This document shows, in pieces, positions 8,839 through 18,765 of a stretch of 64,000 nucleotides of DNA (position 1 is its first letter; the number at the start of each line of letters is the position of its first letter). The notes below the pieces were generated by a model, which saw nothing but the letters and a program-made list of their open reading frames with translations, had not been told where the DNA came from and searched no databases. This DNA is from Microbulbifer sp. MI-G (lineage in GTDB: Bacteria; Pseudomonadota; Gammaproteobacteria; Pseudomonadales; Cellvibrionaceae). A program made the translations under genes and the position numbers. The stretch covers positions 1,911,501-1,975,500 of the forward strand of contig NZ_CP098023.1 in NCBI RefSeq assembly GCF_030440425.1. Reading direction: 5' to 3'.

Positions 8839-10306
8839 TGCTTTCTTCCGGCGCCTGGCACTGCTGCTGTTGTGCAGTTTTGTTATTGTGGGCGCGCTGT
8901 TTCTGCTGCTGATGCGCTATGTAGTCAGCGCCCATCAAAATGAAGTGGCGCAAAACCTGCACCGCGATCTGGCTCGCCATCTAGTCGATCAACATGCATT
9001 ATTTATTGACGGCCAGCCGGATAAAGAGGGCCTCTATCACCTGTTTCACAACCTGATGGTATTGGGCCCGAACTTTGAATTCTATCTGCTGGACCCACAG
9101 GGCGAAGTGCTGGCCTATTCCGCCGATCCGACCCAGATCAAGCGCCGGCATATCGATATCGGACCCATTCGCACGTTTCTCGGCAGTCCCACTGAAATTC
9201 AGCGCACAATATATGGTGCGGACCCCCGCGACCGCGAGCGACGTAAGATCTTTTCCGCGGCCCCAGTAAATCGGGATGGCCAGCTTAAAGGCTATATGTA
9301 TGTGATTATTGGCGGTGAGGTGTTTGATAATGTGGCGCAAGGTGTGTGGCAGAATCAGATCCTGCGCTGGGTGGTGGTGGTTTTCCTCGGTGGCCTGATA
9401 CTCAGCTTGATGGCTTCTCTATGGGTGTTTGGCCTGCTCACCCGCCCACTGCGGCAACTCACCGGGGATATGCAGCGCTTTCGGGCTGTCGGCCTGCAAC
9501 GGGAGTTGTCGCCAACGCCCTGGGATGCCAATGCCAATGATGTGGTTCACCGCCTGGGCAGTGCCTTCAATGCATTGACTGCATCGCTGCGGGCCCAGTA
9601 CCTGCGTATAAAAACCGTTGATGAAATGCGCCGGGAACTGTTGGCCCATATTTCTCACGACCTGCGCACGCCGCTTTCATCCTTGCGGGGGTATCTGGAA
9701 ACTTGGTTGATCAAGCGCGAAGAATTGAACCCGGACGATAGCCGGCACTATGTGGAGACGGCTTATCGCAATAGCAAAAAAGTGCATCGGTTGGTGGAAC
9801 AATTGTTCGAACTGGCCTGCCTGGAAAGTGCCGATGTACCCATGCACTTTGAGGAAATTGTGCTGGCAGAACTGATACAGGATGTATTGCAGAAATTTGC
9901 CCTGAAAGCCCGCCAGCACTGTGTAAGAATGGATGTAACCCCGCAAGATTCAACCATTGTAGTACACGGCGATATTGAAAAACTCGAACGGGTATTCTCC
10001 AACCTGGTGGAAAATGCCCTGCGCCACTGCGGCCGCGGTGATGAGATCATTGTGCAATTGCAGCCCCGCGGTAAAGAAGTGCTGGTCAGTGTGAAAGATA
10101 GCGGCTGCGGAATACCCGCTGATGATCTGCCACATATATTCGAGGCCCATTACAGGGCAGCCAACAGCGTACCCGACAACAGTGGGCAGGGTGGGCTGGG
10201 GCTTGCAATCACCAAAAGGTTGCTGGCACTGCACCAGGTTGATATCAGTGTGTGCAGCAGGGAAAATCACGGTACCGCCTTTGAGTTTCAACTGCGCTGT
10301 AGCTGA
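8819..10306 (+). CDS. Sensor histidine kinase (HAMP-HisKA-HATPase)
   Basis: A 495-residue inner-membrane kinase. It has a first membrane segment at about residues 13-35, a periplasmic sensor region of about 150 residues (HRDLARHLVDQHAL, FYLLDPQGEVLAYSAD), a second segment near residue 190 (WVVVVFLGGLILSLMASL), a HAMP linker, the phospho-acceptor motif HISHDLRTPLSSL, and an ATPase domain with N box ENALRHCG, G1 DSGCGI and G2 GQGGLGLAI. The periplasmic region does not suggest a ligand. Two consecutive ATG codons (8819, 8822) are possible starts inside the regulator gene, so translation is coupled. Confidence 0.92.
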   Translation: MMQFLRDAFFRRLALLLLCSFVIVGALFLLLMRYVVSAHQNEVAQNLHRDLARHLVDQHALFIDGQPDKEGLYHLFHNLMVLGPNFEFYLLDPQGEVLAYSADPTQIKRRHIDIGPIRTFLGSPTEIQRTIYGADPRDRERRKIFSAAPVNRDGQLKGYMYVIIGGEVFDNVAQGVWQNQILRWVVVVFLGGLILSLMASLWVFGLLTRPLRQLTGDMQRFRAVGLQRELSPTPWDANANDVVHRLGSAFNALTASLRAQYLRIKTVDEMRRELLAHISHDLRTPLSSLRGYLETWLIKREELNPDDSRHYVETAYRNSKKVHRLVEQLFELACLESADVPMHFEEIVLAELIQDVLQKFALKARQHCVRMDVTPQDSTIVVHGDIEKLERVFSNLVENALRHCGRGDEIIVQLQPRGKEVLVSVKDSGCGIPADDLPHIFEAHYRAANSVPDNSGQGGLGLAITKRLLALHQVDISVCSRENHGTAFEFQLRCS

Positions 10307-10797
10307 TGTGCGCTATTCTTGGAGATGGTCGGACATTCCTGCTGTCGGCCTCTGGCTATCCCGGTATTTTTCTGATGCCAGAAAGCATGGTGTGGCACCA
10401 GGTCCGGCCAGTCTCCTGCCCGACAGCTCCCTTCAATGGATTCGGTTACAGAGCGAAAGCAGCATCCAGCTGAGTGCAGTGGCTTTGCCCAAGAGACAGG
10501 TCCCTCCTTTATGTGGGCGCATGGAGCGTGGATACCAATCCTGTCTCAGAGGGGAGGGACTGATGCTATAGGGAGGCCGTGACATATAGCAGGCCTTGCT
10601 GGCCCCGCTTTGGGCCGCCGCATGGCTTCACACCCTGGGGACGCCTCCATAGGGCGTTTCTGATTTGCACGCAGCTTCTTGAAAAATATAAAGAAAATCT
10701 TGGACTTTGAGGGCTTCAAACCTATGATAGAAGCCCCGTTTGGGGCCGGTAAATGAGGTCAATTGCGTTAAAAATCCCTGTTATGGTCCGATAAGGC
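10307..10797. other. Intergenic region upstream of relA
   Basis: About 490 bases follow the kinase gene. A weak hairpin (ACGCC at 10641-10645 with GGCGT at 10653-10657, followed by TTCTGATTT) could end upstream transcripts. A strong relA promoter lies at 10700-10728. No gene is recognised. Confidence 0.5.
10700..10728 (+). promoter_or_regulatory. Sigma-70 promoter of relA
   Basis: TTGGAC (10700-10705) and TATGAT (10723-10728) are separated by exactly 17 bases, each one mismatch from consensus. They lie about 70 bases before the relA start and are followed by a GC-rich segment. Confidence 0.75.
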
Positions 10798-13047
10798 ATG
10801 GTTCAAGTCAGAAAACATCATTCCTACGGTGTTGAGCGCGAACTCGATCTGGAGTCCTGGCTGCGCCATATGCAGAAACTGGCCGGGCTGAATGGCGCCC
10901 AGGTCGTGACGCTGCGCCGCGCTGCTGAGATGAGTGCCGAGGCAGAGCAGCGGGCCATCGCGGTGGAGCACATCTGGGCGGAAGGTGCCAGTAGTTTTGC
11001 CACCGGGCTGGAAATGGCCGAGATACTGGCCGACTTGCAAATTGATTCCGAGGCACTGGTTGCCGCTGTACTGTATCGAGCGGTGCGGGAGAAACGCCTG
11101 CCACTTGGGGTGGTGGAGGAGGGATTTGGCCCGGTAGTGACCAAGCTGATCCGCGGAGTCCTGCGTATGGCAGCGATCCGCAGTCGCAGTGCAGGTACCG
11201 GTGATGAGGATAGAGGCGGTGCTGTAGAAGAGCACTCGGAGAATATTCGCCGCATGCTGGTGGCGCTGGTAGATGATGTGCGGGTGGCGTTAATCAAGCT
11301 TGCGGAGCGCACCTGCGCGATTCGCGCGGCAAAGAATGCCGAGCAGCCTAAACGCACACGCGTGGCCCGCGAGGTGGCCGATATTTACGCCCCCCTTGCG
11401 CACCGTTTGGGTATTGGCCATATCAAGTGGGAGCTGGAGGATCTTTCGTTCCGCTACTTGGAGCCGGGAGATTACAAACAGATTGCCCACCTGTTGGATG
11501 AGAAGCGCCTGGCGCGACAAAAATATATCGATGCGGTATTGGACCTGCTCCGTGGCGAGCTGACGCGTGCAGATATTGAGGGCGATGTTTACGGTCGGGC
11601 AAAGCATATCTACAGTATCTGGCGCAAAATGCGCCATAAGAATATTGGCTTCTCACAGGTATACGATATTCGCGCAGTGCGGATACTGGTCCCTACGATA
11701 CGGGATTGTTATGCGGTGCTGGGGATAGTGCATAATTTATGGCGCAACATACCCAATGAGTTTGACGATTACATCGCCTCCCCCAAGGAAAATGGCTATC
11801 GCTCCCTGCACACTGCGGTTATCGGGCCCGAGCGCAAGGTGTTGGAGGTGCAGATTCGCACCTTCGCCATGCACGAGGAGGCCGAGTATGGTGTCTGCGC
11901 ACACTGGCGTTACAAAGGCACCGATCTCAAGAAAAGTGGCAGCCAGGACAGTTACGAACAGAAAATTTCCTGGCTGCGCCAGGTGCTCGATTGGCACGAG
12001 GAAGTGGGCGGAAATCCTCTGCGGGATGACTTGCAAAGCAGTGACGTTGATACACGCATTTACGTGTTCACCCCGGATGGGCACGTAGTGGATTTACCCA
12101 GCGGTGCCACACCTCTGGATTTTGCCTACAAGATTCATACTGAAATCGGCCATCGCTGCCGCGGTGCCAAGGTGGATGGGCGCATCGTGCCCCTCAATCA
12201 CGAATTGCGTACTGCCAATCAGGTGGAAATTCTCACCAGCAAACGGGAGGCACCCAGCCGCGACTGGTTGTCTTCGGGCATGGGCTATATCACAACTTCG
12301 CGGGCGCGGGCCAAAATTATCCACTGGTTTAAGCAGCAGGCGCGAGACCAGAATATCGCTGATGGACGCAGCATTCTCGATAGCGAATTCAGGCAACTGG
12401 CGCTGACAGAATTCGATTTTGAGAAACTGTCGGCCAAGCTGAATATGTCTTCACTGGAGGATCTCTATGCGGCTGTGGGTGCCGGGGATATTGGTGTTGG
12501 CCAGGTCTTGAATGCCGCCCAGCGTATGGTCAGAGTGGTACCTGTGGACAAGGTGCCCTCGCTCACGGCACCGGTTGCCAGGGGGGAGGGCAAGGCAGAT
12601 GTGTATATCGATGGTGTCGGCAACCTGCTCACCCATATCGCACGCTGCTGCAACCCCTTGCCGGGCGACGATATTATGGGCTATATCACCCTCGGTCGCG
12701 GAGTCTCTATTCACCGCAAAGACTGCGCCAATATGCTGCGCATGCAGGCGGAGGAATCCGACCGGGTGCTACAGGTGACTTGGGCTGAGAAGCCACAGGA
12801 ACTCTATGCGGTGGAGATAGTGATCGAAGCCTACGACCGCCATGGCCTGCTGCGCGATGTAACCATGATGCTGGACAGCCATAAAGTCAATGTCACGGCT
12901 ATGCAGACCCGCTCCAATAAGCACAGACACACCGTGGAAATGGTGCTCACCGCAGAGATCCACAATTTTGAAGAATTGAGTCGTGTGTTGCACCGCATCA
13001 ATCGCCTGCCCAATGTCGCTTCGGCGAAGCGGCGTATGCTGCACTGA
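10798..13047 (+). CDS. relA: (p)ppGpp synthetase RelA
   Basis: A 749-residue ribosome-associated alarmone synthetase that transfers pyrophosphate from ATP to GTP/GDP when uncharged tRNA accumulates. Domains in order: a degenerate hydrolase region near residues 60-150, in which the catalytic HD of SpoT is absent (VAAVLYRAVREKR); the synthetase domain at about 240-390 with YDIRAVRILV, SPKENGYRSLHTAV and the EVQIRT strand; TGS at about 419-480 (IYVFTPDGHVVDLP); a zinc-finger-like segment HIARCCNPLPGDD near 614; and a C-terminal ACT domain. Loss of the HD motif marks it as RelA, not SpoT. mazG follows 13 bases downstream, as in E. coli. Confidence 0.96.
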   Translation: MVQVRKHHSYGVERELDLESWLRHMQKLAGLNGAQVVTLRRAAEMSAEAEQRAIAVEHIWAEGASSFATGLEMAEILADLQIDSEALVAAVLYRAVREKRLPLGVVEEGFGPVVTKLIRGVLRMAAIRSRSAGTGDEDRGGAVEEHSENIRRMLVALVDDVRVALIKLAERTCAIRAAKNAEQPKRTRVAREVADIYAPLAHRLGIGHIKWELEDLSFRYLEPGDYKQIAHLLDEKRLARQKYIDAVLDLLRGELTRADIEGDVYGRAKHIYSIWRKMRHKNIGFSQVYDIRAVRILVPTIRDCYAVLGIVHNLWRNIPNEFDDYIASPKENGYRSLHTAVIGPERKVLEVQIRTFAMHEEAEYGVCAHWRYKGTDLKKSGSQDSYEQKISWLRQVLDWHEEVGGNPLRDDLQSSDVDTRIYVFTPDGHVVDLPSGATPLDFAYKIHTEIGHRCRGAKVDGRIVPLNHELRTANQVEILTSKREAPSRDWLSSGMGYITTSRARAKIIHWFKQQARDQNIADGRSILDSEFRQLALTEFDFEKLSAKLNMSSLEDLYAAVGAGDIGVGQVLNAAQRMVRVVPVDKVPSLTAPVARGEGKADVYIDGVGNLLTHIARCCNPLPGDDIMGYITLGRGVSIHRKDCANMLRMQAEESDRVLQVTWAEKPQELYAVEIVIEAYDRHGLLRDVTMMLDSHKVNVTAMQTRSNKHRHTVEMVLTAEIHNFEELSRVLHRINRLPNVASAKRRMLH

Positions 13048-13060
13048 AAGAGAGGGGCAA

Positions 13061-13891
13061 GTGCAAGACGAATACTCGCTGGAAGACCTGCTGTACCTGA
13101 TGGCCCGACTGCGCGATCCCAGGAGCGGCTGTCCTTGGGATTTGAAACAGACGTTTGACAGCATAGCTCCCTGTACGATTGAAGAGGCCTATGAAGTAGC
13201 CGAGGCCATCGAGGCCGATGACTACGAACATTTGCGCGAGGAGCTTGGCGATCTGCTGTTTCAGGTAATCTTCTATGCCCAACTGGGCCGGGAGCAGGGC
13301 TGTTTCGACTTTCCGCGCATTGTCGATACCCTGGTGCGAAAACTTGTGCGCAGGCACCCCCATGTATTTCCCGATGGTAATCTAGACGGTGAAGCCGACA
13401 CTGGCGATGTGGATGCGGTACAAGTGAAGCGGAACTGGGAGGCGATCAAGGCCGCCGAGCGCAATGTCAAGGGTGACGCCGGGGTCCTGGCCGGAGTGGC
13501 GGTGGGACTACCTGCGATGACGCGTGCGGCCAAATTACAGAAACGTGCTTCGCAAGTTGGCTTCGACTGGCCGGATATTCATGGTGTGCTCGACAAAATC
13601 GAGGAAGAGATTGCCGAGCTGCGCGAGGCCGTGGCGCTTGGCGATCGCCGGCACGTAGCGGAAGAACTGGGTGACCTGGTATTTTCCTGTGTAAATGCAG
13701 CGCGTCACCTGAAGTTAGATCCCGAGGCGATACTGCGTGGCAGTAATCGCAAATTTGAGCAGCGTTTTGGTGCTGTAGAGTCTGCGCTACAGGCCCGGGG
13801 GCGCCGGTTTACGGATGTCAGCCTGCGGGAATTGGACCGGCTTTGGAAGCGGGCGAAAGCGGAGCAGACGCCCAAGCCTCATGATCCCTAA
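13061..13891 (+). CDS. mazG: Nucleoside triphosphate pyrophosphohydrolase MazG
   Basis: A 276-residue protein with two MazG repeats. The first has CPWDLKQTF, IEEAYEVAEAI and LREELGDLLFQVIF, with the E-x-x-E/E-x-x-D magnesium ligands; the second has KIEEEIAELREAV and VAEELGDLVFSCVNAARHL. MazG hydrolyses NTPs to NMPs and affects (p)ppGpp levels, consistent with its coupling to relA. The start is GTG at 13061, preceded by GAGAGGGG; the frame opens upstream inside relA but no better start exists there. Confidence 0.95.
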   Translation: MQDEYSLEDLLYLMARLRDPRSGCPWDLKQTFDSIAPCTIEEAYEVAEAIEADDYEHLREELGDLLFQVIFYAQLGREQGCFDFPRIVDTLVRKLVRRHPHVFPDGNLDGEADTGDVDAVQVKRNWEAIKAAERNVKGDAGVLAGVAVGLPAMTRAAKLQKRASQVGFDWPDIHGVLDKIEEEIAELREAVALGDRRHVAEELGDLVFSCVNAARHLKLDPEAILRGSNRKFEQRFGAVESALQARGRRFTDVSLRELDRLWKRAKAEQTPKPHDP

Positions 13892-14024
13892 CGCAAAACG
13901 CAAATGGAGTGCCGGGTTGATGGAAAATCACCGAGCCCTGCACTTGACGGGAGCTGTGTAATTTTACCGGAATGGGGGGTATAAGCAGCAATCTTGCTCA
14001 ATGTTGGGTCTGCGTGTAAGGTAG

Positions 14025-14732
<708 letters not shown>

Positions 14733-14753
14733 GTTGTCGATGCCGATACATCT

Positions 14754-14780
14754 AAAAAGCTCCCTCTCGGGAGCTTTTTT
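14754..14780 (+). terminator. Rho-independent terminator of adk
   Basis: A perfect 11-bp stem (AAAAAGCTCCC with GGGAGCTTTTT), a TCTC loop and a run of six T. The flanking A-run makes it likely to work in both directions. Confidence 0.93.
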
Positions 14781-14900
14781 ATATTACCCTCACTGCGCCT
14801 TTGGCGGAAGATCAGCATTTCTGTTCCTTGTGAGTGTCCCTTTAACCAGTTATTTTCGGCGGGCTTTACCGACAAATTTACTGATGAGGCGGGTTTGACT

Positions 14901-15899
14901 ATGTCCACGGCAGTAATCTTGATGAATTTGGGCACGCCCGCACAGCCGACTGCAGCTTCGGTGAGGCGATTTTTGCGGGATTTCCTCTCTGATCCCCGTG
15001 TTGTGGAAATTCCCCGCCCTCTCTGGCTCACAATATTGAACTGTCTGGTTTTGCCGTTTCGCCCCAGGCGCATCGCGCCCGCCTATGAGGGAATATGGAA
15101 CCGTGGTGTGGATGGTGCTCGGGTTGCAGGTTCTCCACTTCTCTACTATACACGCACACAGGCTGAGTTATTACAGGAGCATTTTTATAGTAACGGGCGC
15201 GATCTTGTGGTTGAGTATGCTATGACCTACGGCGGCCCGCGGCTACACCAGGTGGTGGAGACACTGCGTAAAAAAGGGATTGAATCCTTTGTTGTTTTCC
15301 CACTGTATCCACAATATTCAGCTACAACCACAGCGGCAATTTACGATCAAGTGGCGCAGATTTTTCTCAAGAGCCGCGATATTCCAGATATTTCGCTAGT
15401 AAGGGATTATTATCATAATCCCCTCTATATCAACGCGCTCGCCAATTCCGTGCGCGAGCACTGGCAGAAGTACGGGCCGGCCGAAAAACTCCTGTTGTCA
15501 TTTCATGGTATCCCGAAGGCCAATACTGAGAAAGGAGATCCCTATTATCGGCACTGTCTAGAGACTGCGCGTCTGTTGGCGGATCAATTGCAAATTGCCG
15601 GGGAATGCTGGCAGGTCAGTTTCCAGTCCCGTTTTGGCAAAGCGGAATGGTTACAGCCCTATACCGATAAAACACTCACGGAATGGGGTGCACGCGGCGT
15701 GGCTTCCGTAGATGTCATCTGTCCAGCATTCTCGGCGGACTGCCTGGAGACCCTGGAAGAAATTTCGGTAGAGAATCGCGCTATTTTTCTCGATGCGGGG
15801 GGAAGTGAATACCGATATATTCCTGCATTGAACCTGCGCAAAGATCATATTGAGGCGCTAGCTGCAGTGGTTGAGAACCGCTTGCCGGGACCAAAATAA
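14901..15899 (+). CDS. hemH: Ferrochelatase
   Basis: A 332-residue protein that inserts ferrous iron into protoporphyrin IX, the last step of haem synthesis. The N-terminus has VILMNLGTPAQP, the middle has YAMTYGGPRL and VFPLYPQYS, and the signature LLSFHGIPKAN with catalytic His is followed by GDPYYRHC; the C-terminal part has FQSRFGKAEWLQPYT and CPAFSADCLETLEEI. The ATG at 14901 is preceded by GAGGCGGG; a TTG two codons upstream is less likely. Transcribed after the adk terminator, so it has its own promoter. Confidence 0.95.
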   Translation: MSTAVILMNLGTPAQPTAASVRRFLRDFLSDPRVVEIPRPLWLTILNCLVLPFRPRRIAPAYEGIWNRGVDGARVAGSPLLYYTRTQAELLQEHFYSNGRDLVVEYAMTYGGPRLHQVVETLRKKGIESFVVFPLYPQYSATTTAAIYDQVAQIFLKSRDIPDISLVRDYYHNPLYINALANSVREHWQKYGPAEKLLLSFHGIPKANTEKGDPYYRHCLETARLLADQLQIAGECWQVSFQSRFGKAEWLQPYTDKTLTEWGARGVASVDVICPAFSADCLETLEEISVENRAIFLDAGGSEYRYIPALNLRKDHIEALAAVVENRLPGPK

Positions 15900-16164
15900 T
15901 CTCCATCACTGCGCCAAAGAGAGCCTCTGCGGTGAAATTTGATAAAAAAATCTACTTTTTGCCCGAAAAGCCTTTATTTATTTGCTTTTTGACTTGCAAT
16001 ACCGGATATTTTTATTAACTTTGATATGGTTGTATCGAAATAGGCGGTGTGGCGCTATGCATAAGTAATAAAAACAGCCCATTGCAGTTTTTATTCGATA
16101 GCAAAAAGGCAATGCTGCCGGCACACTTTCGGAAGTACTTCTTTTTTCAGTGAGGAGACAAGGG

Positions 16165-16938
16165 ATGGCAAGAGTAGCGAAAAAGAGTACGCGGACGACT
16201 GGTTCGACCACGGCGTCGCCAATAGTCGCGAGAGCACAGAAGGCGCTGGTTGCAGCGAACAAGTCACTGGCGGCACAGCTGGATCGCGTGGCAAAGGCTA
16301 AAGCCCGTGCCAAAAAAAGTAAATCGGTAGCAGTGAAGACCTCGCTGGCCAATGCCAATAGCAAAGCGAAAGCTATGCGCGTCAAGCTGGCTGTGGTCAA
16401 GATAGATCTCGCCAAAGCCAAAGCCATGGACGCGGTGCGCGTTGCAGAAGTGGCCGCTAAAGAGAAGGTTGCCGCTTTGTCCGAGAGCCTTTCTGCCAAG
16501 GCGAACAAGGACCTGGCGGCGGCCCTGAAAGCGTTTGAAAGCCGCTGGATGAAAACCCGCGCCAAGGTACACGCCAGGAAAATCAAGGCGGCCGAGAAAA
16601 AAGCCGAGGCCAAAGTGAAAGCGGCTGCGAAGAAGGCGGCAGCGAAAACCAGAGAGTTAGAGAAGAGGGCGGCAGCGAAGCTCAAGGCGGAGACCAAAAA
16701 GTCCACTGCCAAGAAAAAGACCACCGCCAAGAAAGCGGTCAAGGCAAAAAGAGTAGGCCGGCCAAAGAGAGCCACCTCAGCGGCGAAGCCGGCAAAGCGG
16801 GCAGGTCGTCCCAAGAGAGCCACCAGGACCACTGCCGCGAAACGGGTAGGCCGCCCCAAAAAGACCGCTGCTAAGGCTACCAGGGCAACGAAGAAAACAG
16901 CGGCTCGTCGTGGTCGCCCGCGCAAGAAGGCAGCCTGA
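16165..16938 (+). CDS. Histone H1-like protein with C-terminal AT-hook repeats
   Basis: A 257-residue Ala/Lys/Arg-rich basic protein. Residues 1-100 are a mixed helical region (KALVAANKSLAAQLDRVAKA); the middle is an almost uninterrupted Lys-Ala coiled region; the last 65 residues hold four GRP-type AT-hook motifs (VGRPKRA, AGRPKRA, VGRPKKT, RGRPRKK). Its layout resembles AlgP/histone-H1-like nucleoid proteins of pseudomonads, but with GRP hooks in place of KPAA repeats. It probably binds the minor groove of AT-rich DNA and acts as a nucleoid or regulatory protein. The ATG at 16165 follows GAGGAG. It stands alone, with a terminator downstream. Confidence 0.85.
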   Translation: MARVAKKSTRTTGSTTASPIVARAQKALVAANKSLAAQLDRVAKAKARAKKSKSVAVKTSLANANSKAKAMRVKLAVVKIDLAKAKAMDAVRVAEVAAKEKVAALSESLSAKANKDLAAALKAFESRWMKTRAKVHARKIKAAEKKAEAKVKAAAKKAAAKTRELEKRAAAKLKAETKKSTAKKKTTAKKAVKAKRVGRPKRATSAAKPAKRAGRPKRATRTTAAKRVGRPKKTAAKATRATKKTAARRGRPRKKAA

Positions 16939-17258
16939 TACAGCCCAGTTCAGCCCACTGCTGTGCGGTGAAGCTGGATCGGCTATCGTGAACCCCGGCT
17001 GCGGCCGGGGTTTTCTGTTTACTGTGGTGGACAGCTATTCCCCGGCAATGCACGAGGTCCTCCTGGGCCCAACTGATTGCCTCTTTTTAAAGACCAGCAG
17101 AAGTGGGCGTATCCCATTCCCCAGAAATCATGGCGGCATCACCCCGTGTCGCTTTGGGGCACCATTTCTATAGCTGTGGGGGAGGGAATAAATTACATGA
17201 CTCCCTGTCATGACCGTGCCACAATGCCCCGCTCGCAATTTCCCGCTTTGAGACAGCT
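16939..17258. other. Gap between the AT-hook gene and tsaB
   Basis: 320 bases that contain the terminator above and otherwise only short unrecognised frames. The tsaB promoter should lie in the last 100 bases, but I see no clear boxes. Confidence 0.45.
16991..17014 (+). terminator. Rho-independent terminator after the AT-hook gene
   Basis: AACCCCGGC (16991-16999) pairs with GCCGGGGTT (17004-17012) around a TGCG loop, followed by TTTCTGTTT. Confidence 0.88.
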
Positions 17259-17960
17259 GTGAAGATTCTCGCCTTGGATACTACCTCCAGCGCCTGTTCT
17301 GTAGCCTGCTATAGCAATGGCCAGATAACCGCGCGTTTCGTGCAGGCCGAACGCGGCCACACCCACCGGCTGTTGCCAATGGTGGACGAAGTGCTGGCCG
17401 ATGCTGGTGTTGTCCTCTCTGACCTGGATGCGCTCGCAGTCAGTCGCGGGCCCGGTTCATTCACCGGGCTGCGTATAGCCATCAGCTGCGCCCAGGGCCT
17501 GGCATATTCCGCCGATATACCTGTGGTGCCGGTATCCAGCCTATCCGCCCTGGCACTTGGTGCCAGGCGCACACACCCCGAGTGGGGGGGTGCCCCAATT
17601 GTGTCGATGCTGGATGCCCGTATGGGGCAGGTTTACTGGGGTGTTTTTACAGCACAGTCGCCCCATCACAGCCTGTTGCCCGAGGCGGTGACAAGCCCTG
17701 AGCAGGTGGTATTGTCTCTGCAGAAGGCAACACTTCCCACTCCACTGTATGGGGCCGGCCCCGGTTGGCACTACGAGCGCCTGCGTGTGGTTCCGGTTGC
17801 AGGCATTGATCAGAATGTCCCGGTTTGTGCGGAGGATATCCTGCAGTTGGCGATGCCCCTGTGGCAGGCGGGCGCGGCAACAACCGCCGAGGCGCTGGAG
17901 CCCAGATATCTGCGCAACGAAATCACTTGGCAAAAACGACAAAAAATTCGATCCCGGTAG
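17259..17960 (+). CDS. tsaB: tRNA threonylcarbamoyladenosine synthesis protein TsaB
   Basis: A 233-residue ASKHA-fold protein, MKILALDTTSSACSVA at the start and SRGPGSFTGLRIAISCAQGLA in the middle, both typical of TsaB. It forms the TsaBDE complex that transfers threonylcarbamoyl to A37 of ANN-decoding tRNAs. It is the non-catalytic partner of TsaD and lacks the metal-binding histidines. The start is GTG at 17259. Its stop is three bases from the uppP start, so the two genes are co-transcribed. Confidence 0.95.
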   Translation: MKILALDTTSSACSVACYSNGQITARFVQAERGHTHRLLPMVDEVLADAGVVLSDLDALAVSRGPGSFTGLRIAISCAQGLAYSADIPVVPVSSLSALALGARRTHPEWGGAPIVSMLDARMGQVYWGVFTAQSPHHSLLPEAVTSPEQVVLSLQKATLPTPLYGAGPGWHYERLRVVPVAGIDQNVPVCAEDILQLAMPLWQAGAATTAEALEPRYLRNEITWQKRQKIRSR

Positions 17961-17963
17961 TTT

Positions 17964-18761
17964 ATGGAAATTTTTCAGATCGTTGTGTTGGCCTTGATGC
18001 AGGGGTTGACTGAATTTCTCCCAATCTCAAGTTCAGCCCATTTGATTCTACCCGCCGAGCTGCTCGGATGGCGGGATCAGGGACTGGCCTTTGATGTGGC
18101 TGTGCACCTGGGTTCATTGATTGCGGTGGTTTTTTATTTTCGCAGGGATATCCGGCTGCTGATCAGAGATGGGCTGAGTGGATTTATCGATGGGCATTTT
18201 ACCGCTGAGGGGCGGCTCGCCTGGCTGCTTGTTCTCGCTACCATTCCGGCTGGTTTGGCCGCCCTGGTATTCGATGACTTCATTGCAACGAACCTGCGCT
18301 CCGCAACTGTGATCGCTGCTGCTATGATCGGTTTTGGGATACTGCTCTGGTGGGCGGATGTGCGGGGAGCCAGAAGGGATTCGCTCACACAGCTCAATTG
18401 GAAAAAAGCCCTGCTGATCGGGTTGGCGCAGGCGATTGCTCTGATTCCCGGAACCTCCCGTTCCGGTATTACCATGACGGCTGGATTGATGCTGGGCATG
18501 AAGCGGGAAGCGGCTGCGCGTTTTTCCTTTCTGATGTCGATCCCGGTCATTACACTGAGTGGTCTGTGGCTTGCCATGGATTTGCTCGCATTGGATACCG
18601 TGCCCTGGCGCGACATACTGCTCGGCGCGGTGCTCTCCGGTATCAGCGCGTATTTATGTATTCATTTCTTCCTCAAATTGATCAGTCGTATAGGCATGGC
18701 ACCTTTCGCAATATATCGCCTGGCGCTGGGGGCACTCCTACTTTGGGTGATCTGGGGGTAG
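17964..18761 (+). CDS. uppP: Undecaprenyl-diphosphate phosphatase
   Basis: A 265-residue polytopic membrane protein of the BacA/UppP family, which regenerates undecaprenyl phosphate for peptidoglycan and O-antigen synthesis. The two catalytic repeats are visible: ALMQGLTEFLPISSSAHL near the N-terminus (Glu and Ser rich motif) and IALIPGTSRSGITMTAGL near residue 170. Several hydrophobic segments follow. It sits three bases after tsaB and four bases before the next gene. Confidence 0.96.
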   Translation: MEIFQIVVLALMQGLTEFLPISSSAHLILPAELLGWRDQGLAFDVAVHLGSLIAVVFYFRRDIRLLIRDGLSGFIDGHFTAEGRLAWLLVLATIPAGLAALVFDDFIATNLRSATVIAAAMIGFGILLWWADVRGARRDSLTQLNWKKALLIGLAQAIALIPGTSRSGITMTAGLMLGMKREAAARFSFLMSIPVITLSGLWLAMDLLALDTVPWRDILLGAVLSGISAYLCIHFFLKLISRIGMAPFAIYRLALGALLLWVIWG

Positions 18762-18765
18762 TTTT

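Noticed and set aside
15978..16925. A 315-codon minus-strand frame antisense to the AT-hook gene
   Set aside because: It is a by-product of the Lys/Ala-rich codons on the other strand; its product is low-complexity Phe/Ala/Leu and the plus-strand gene has ribosome site, start and terminator.
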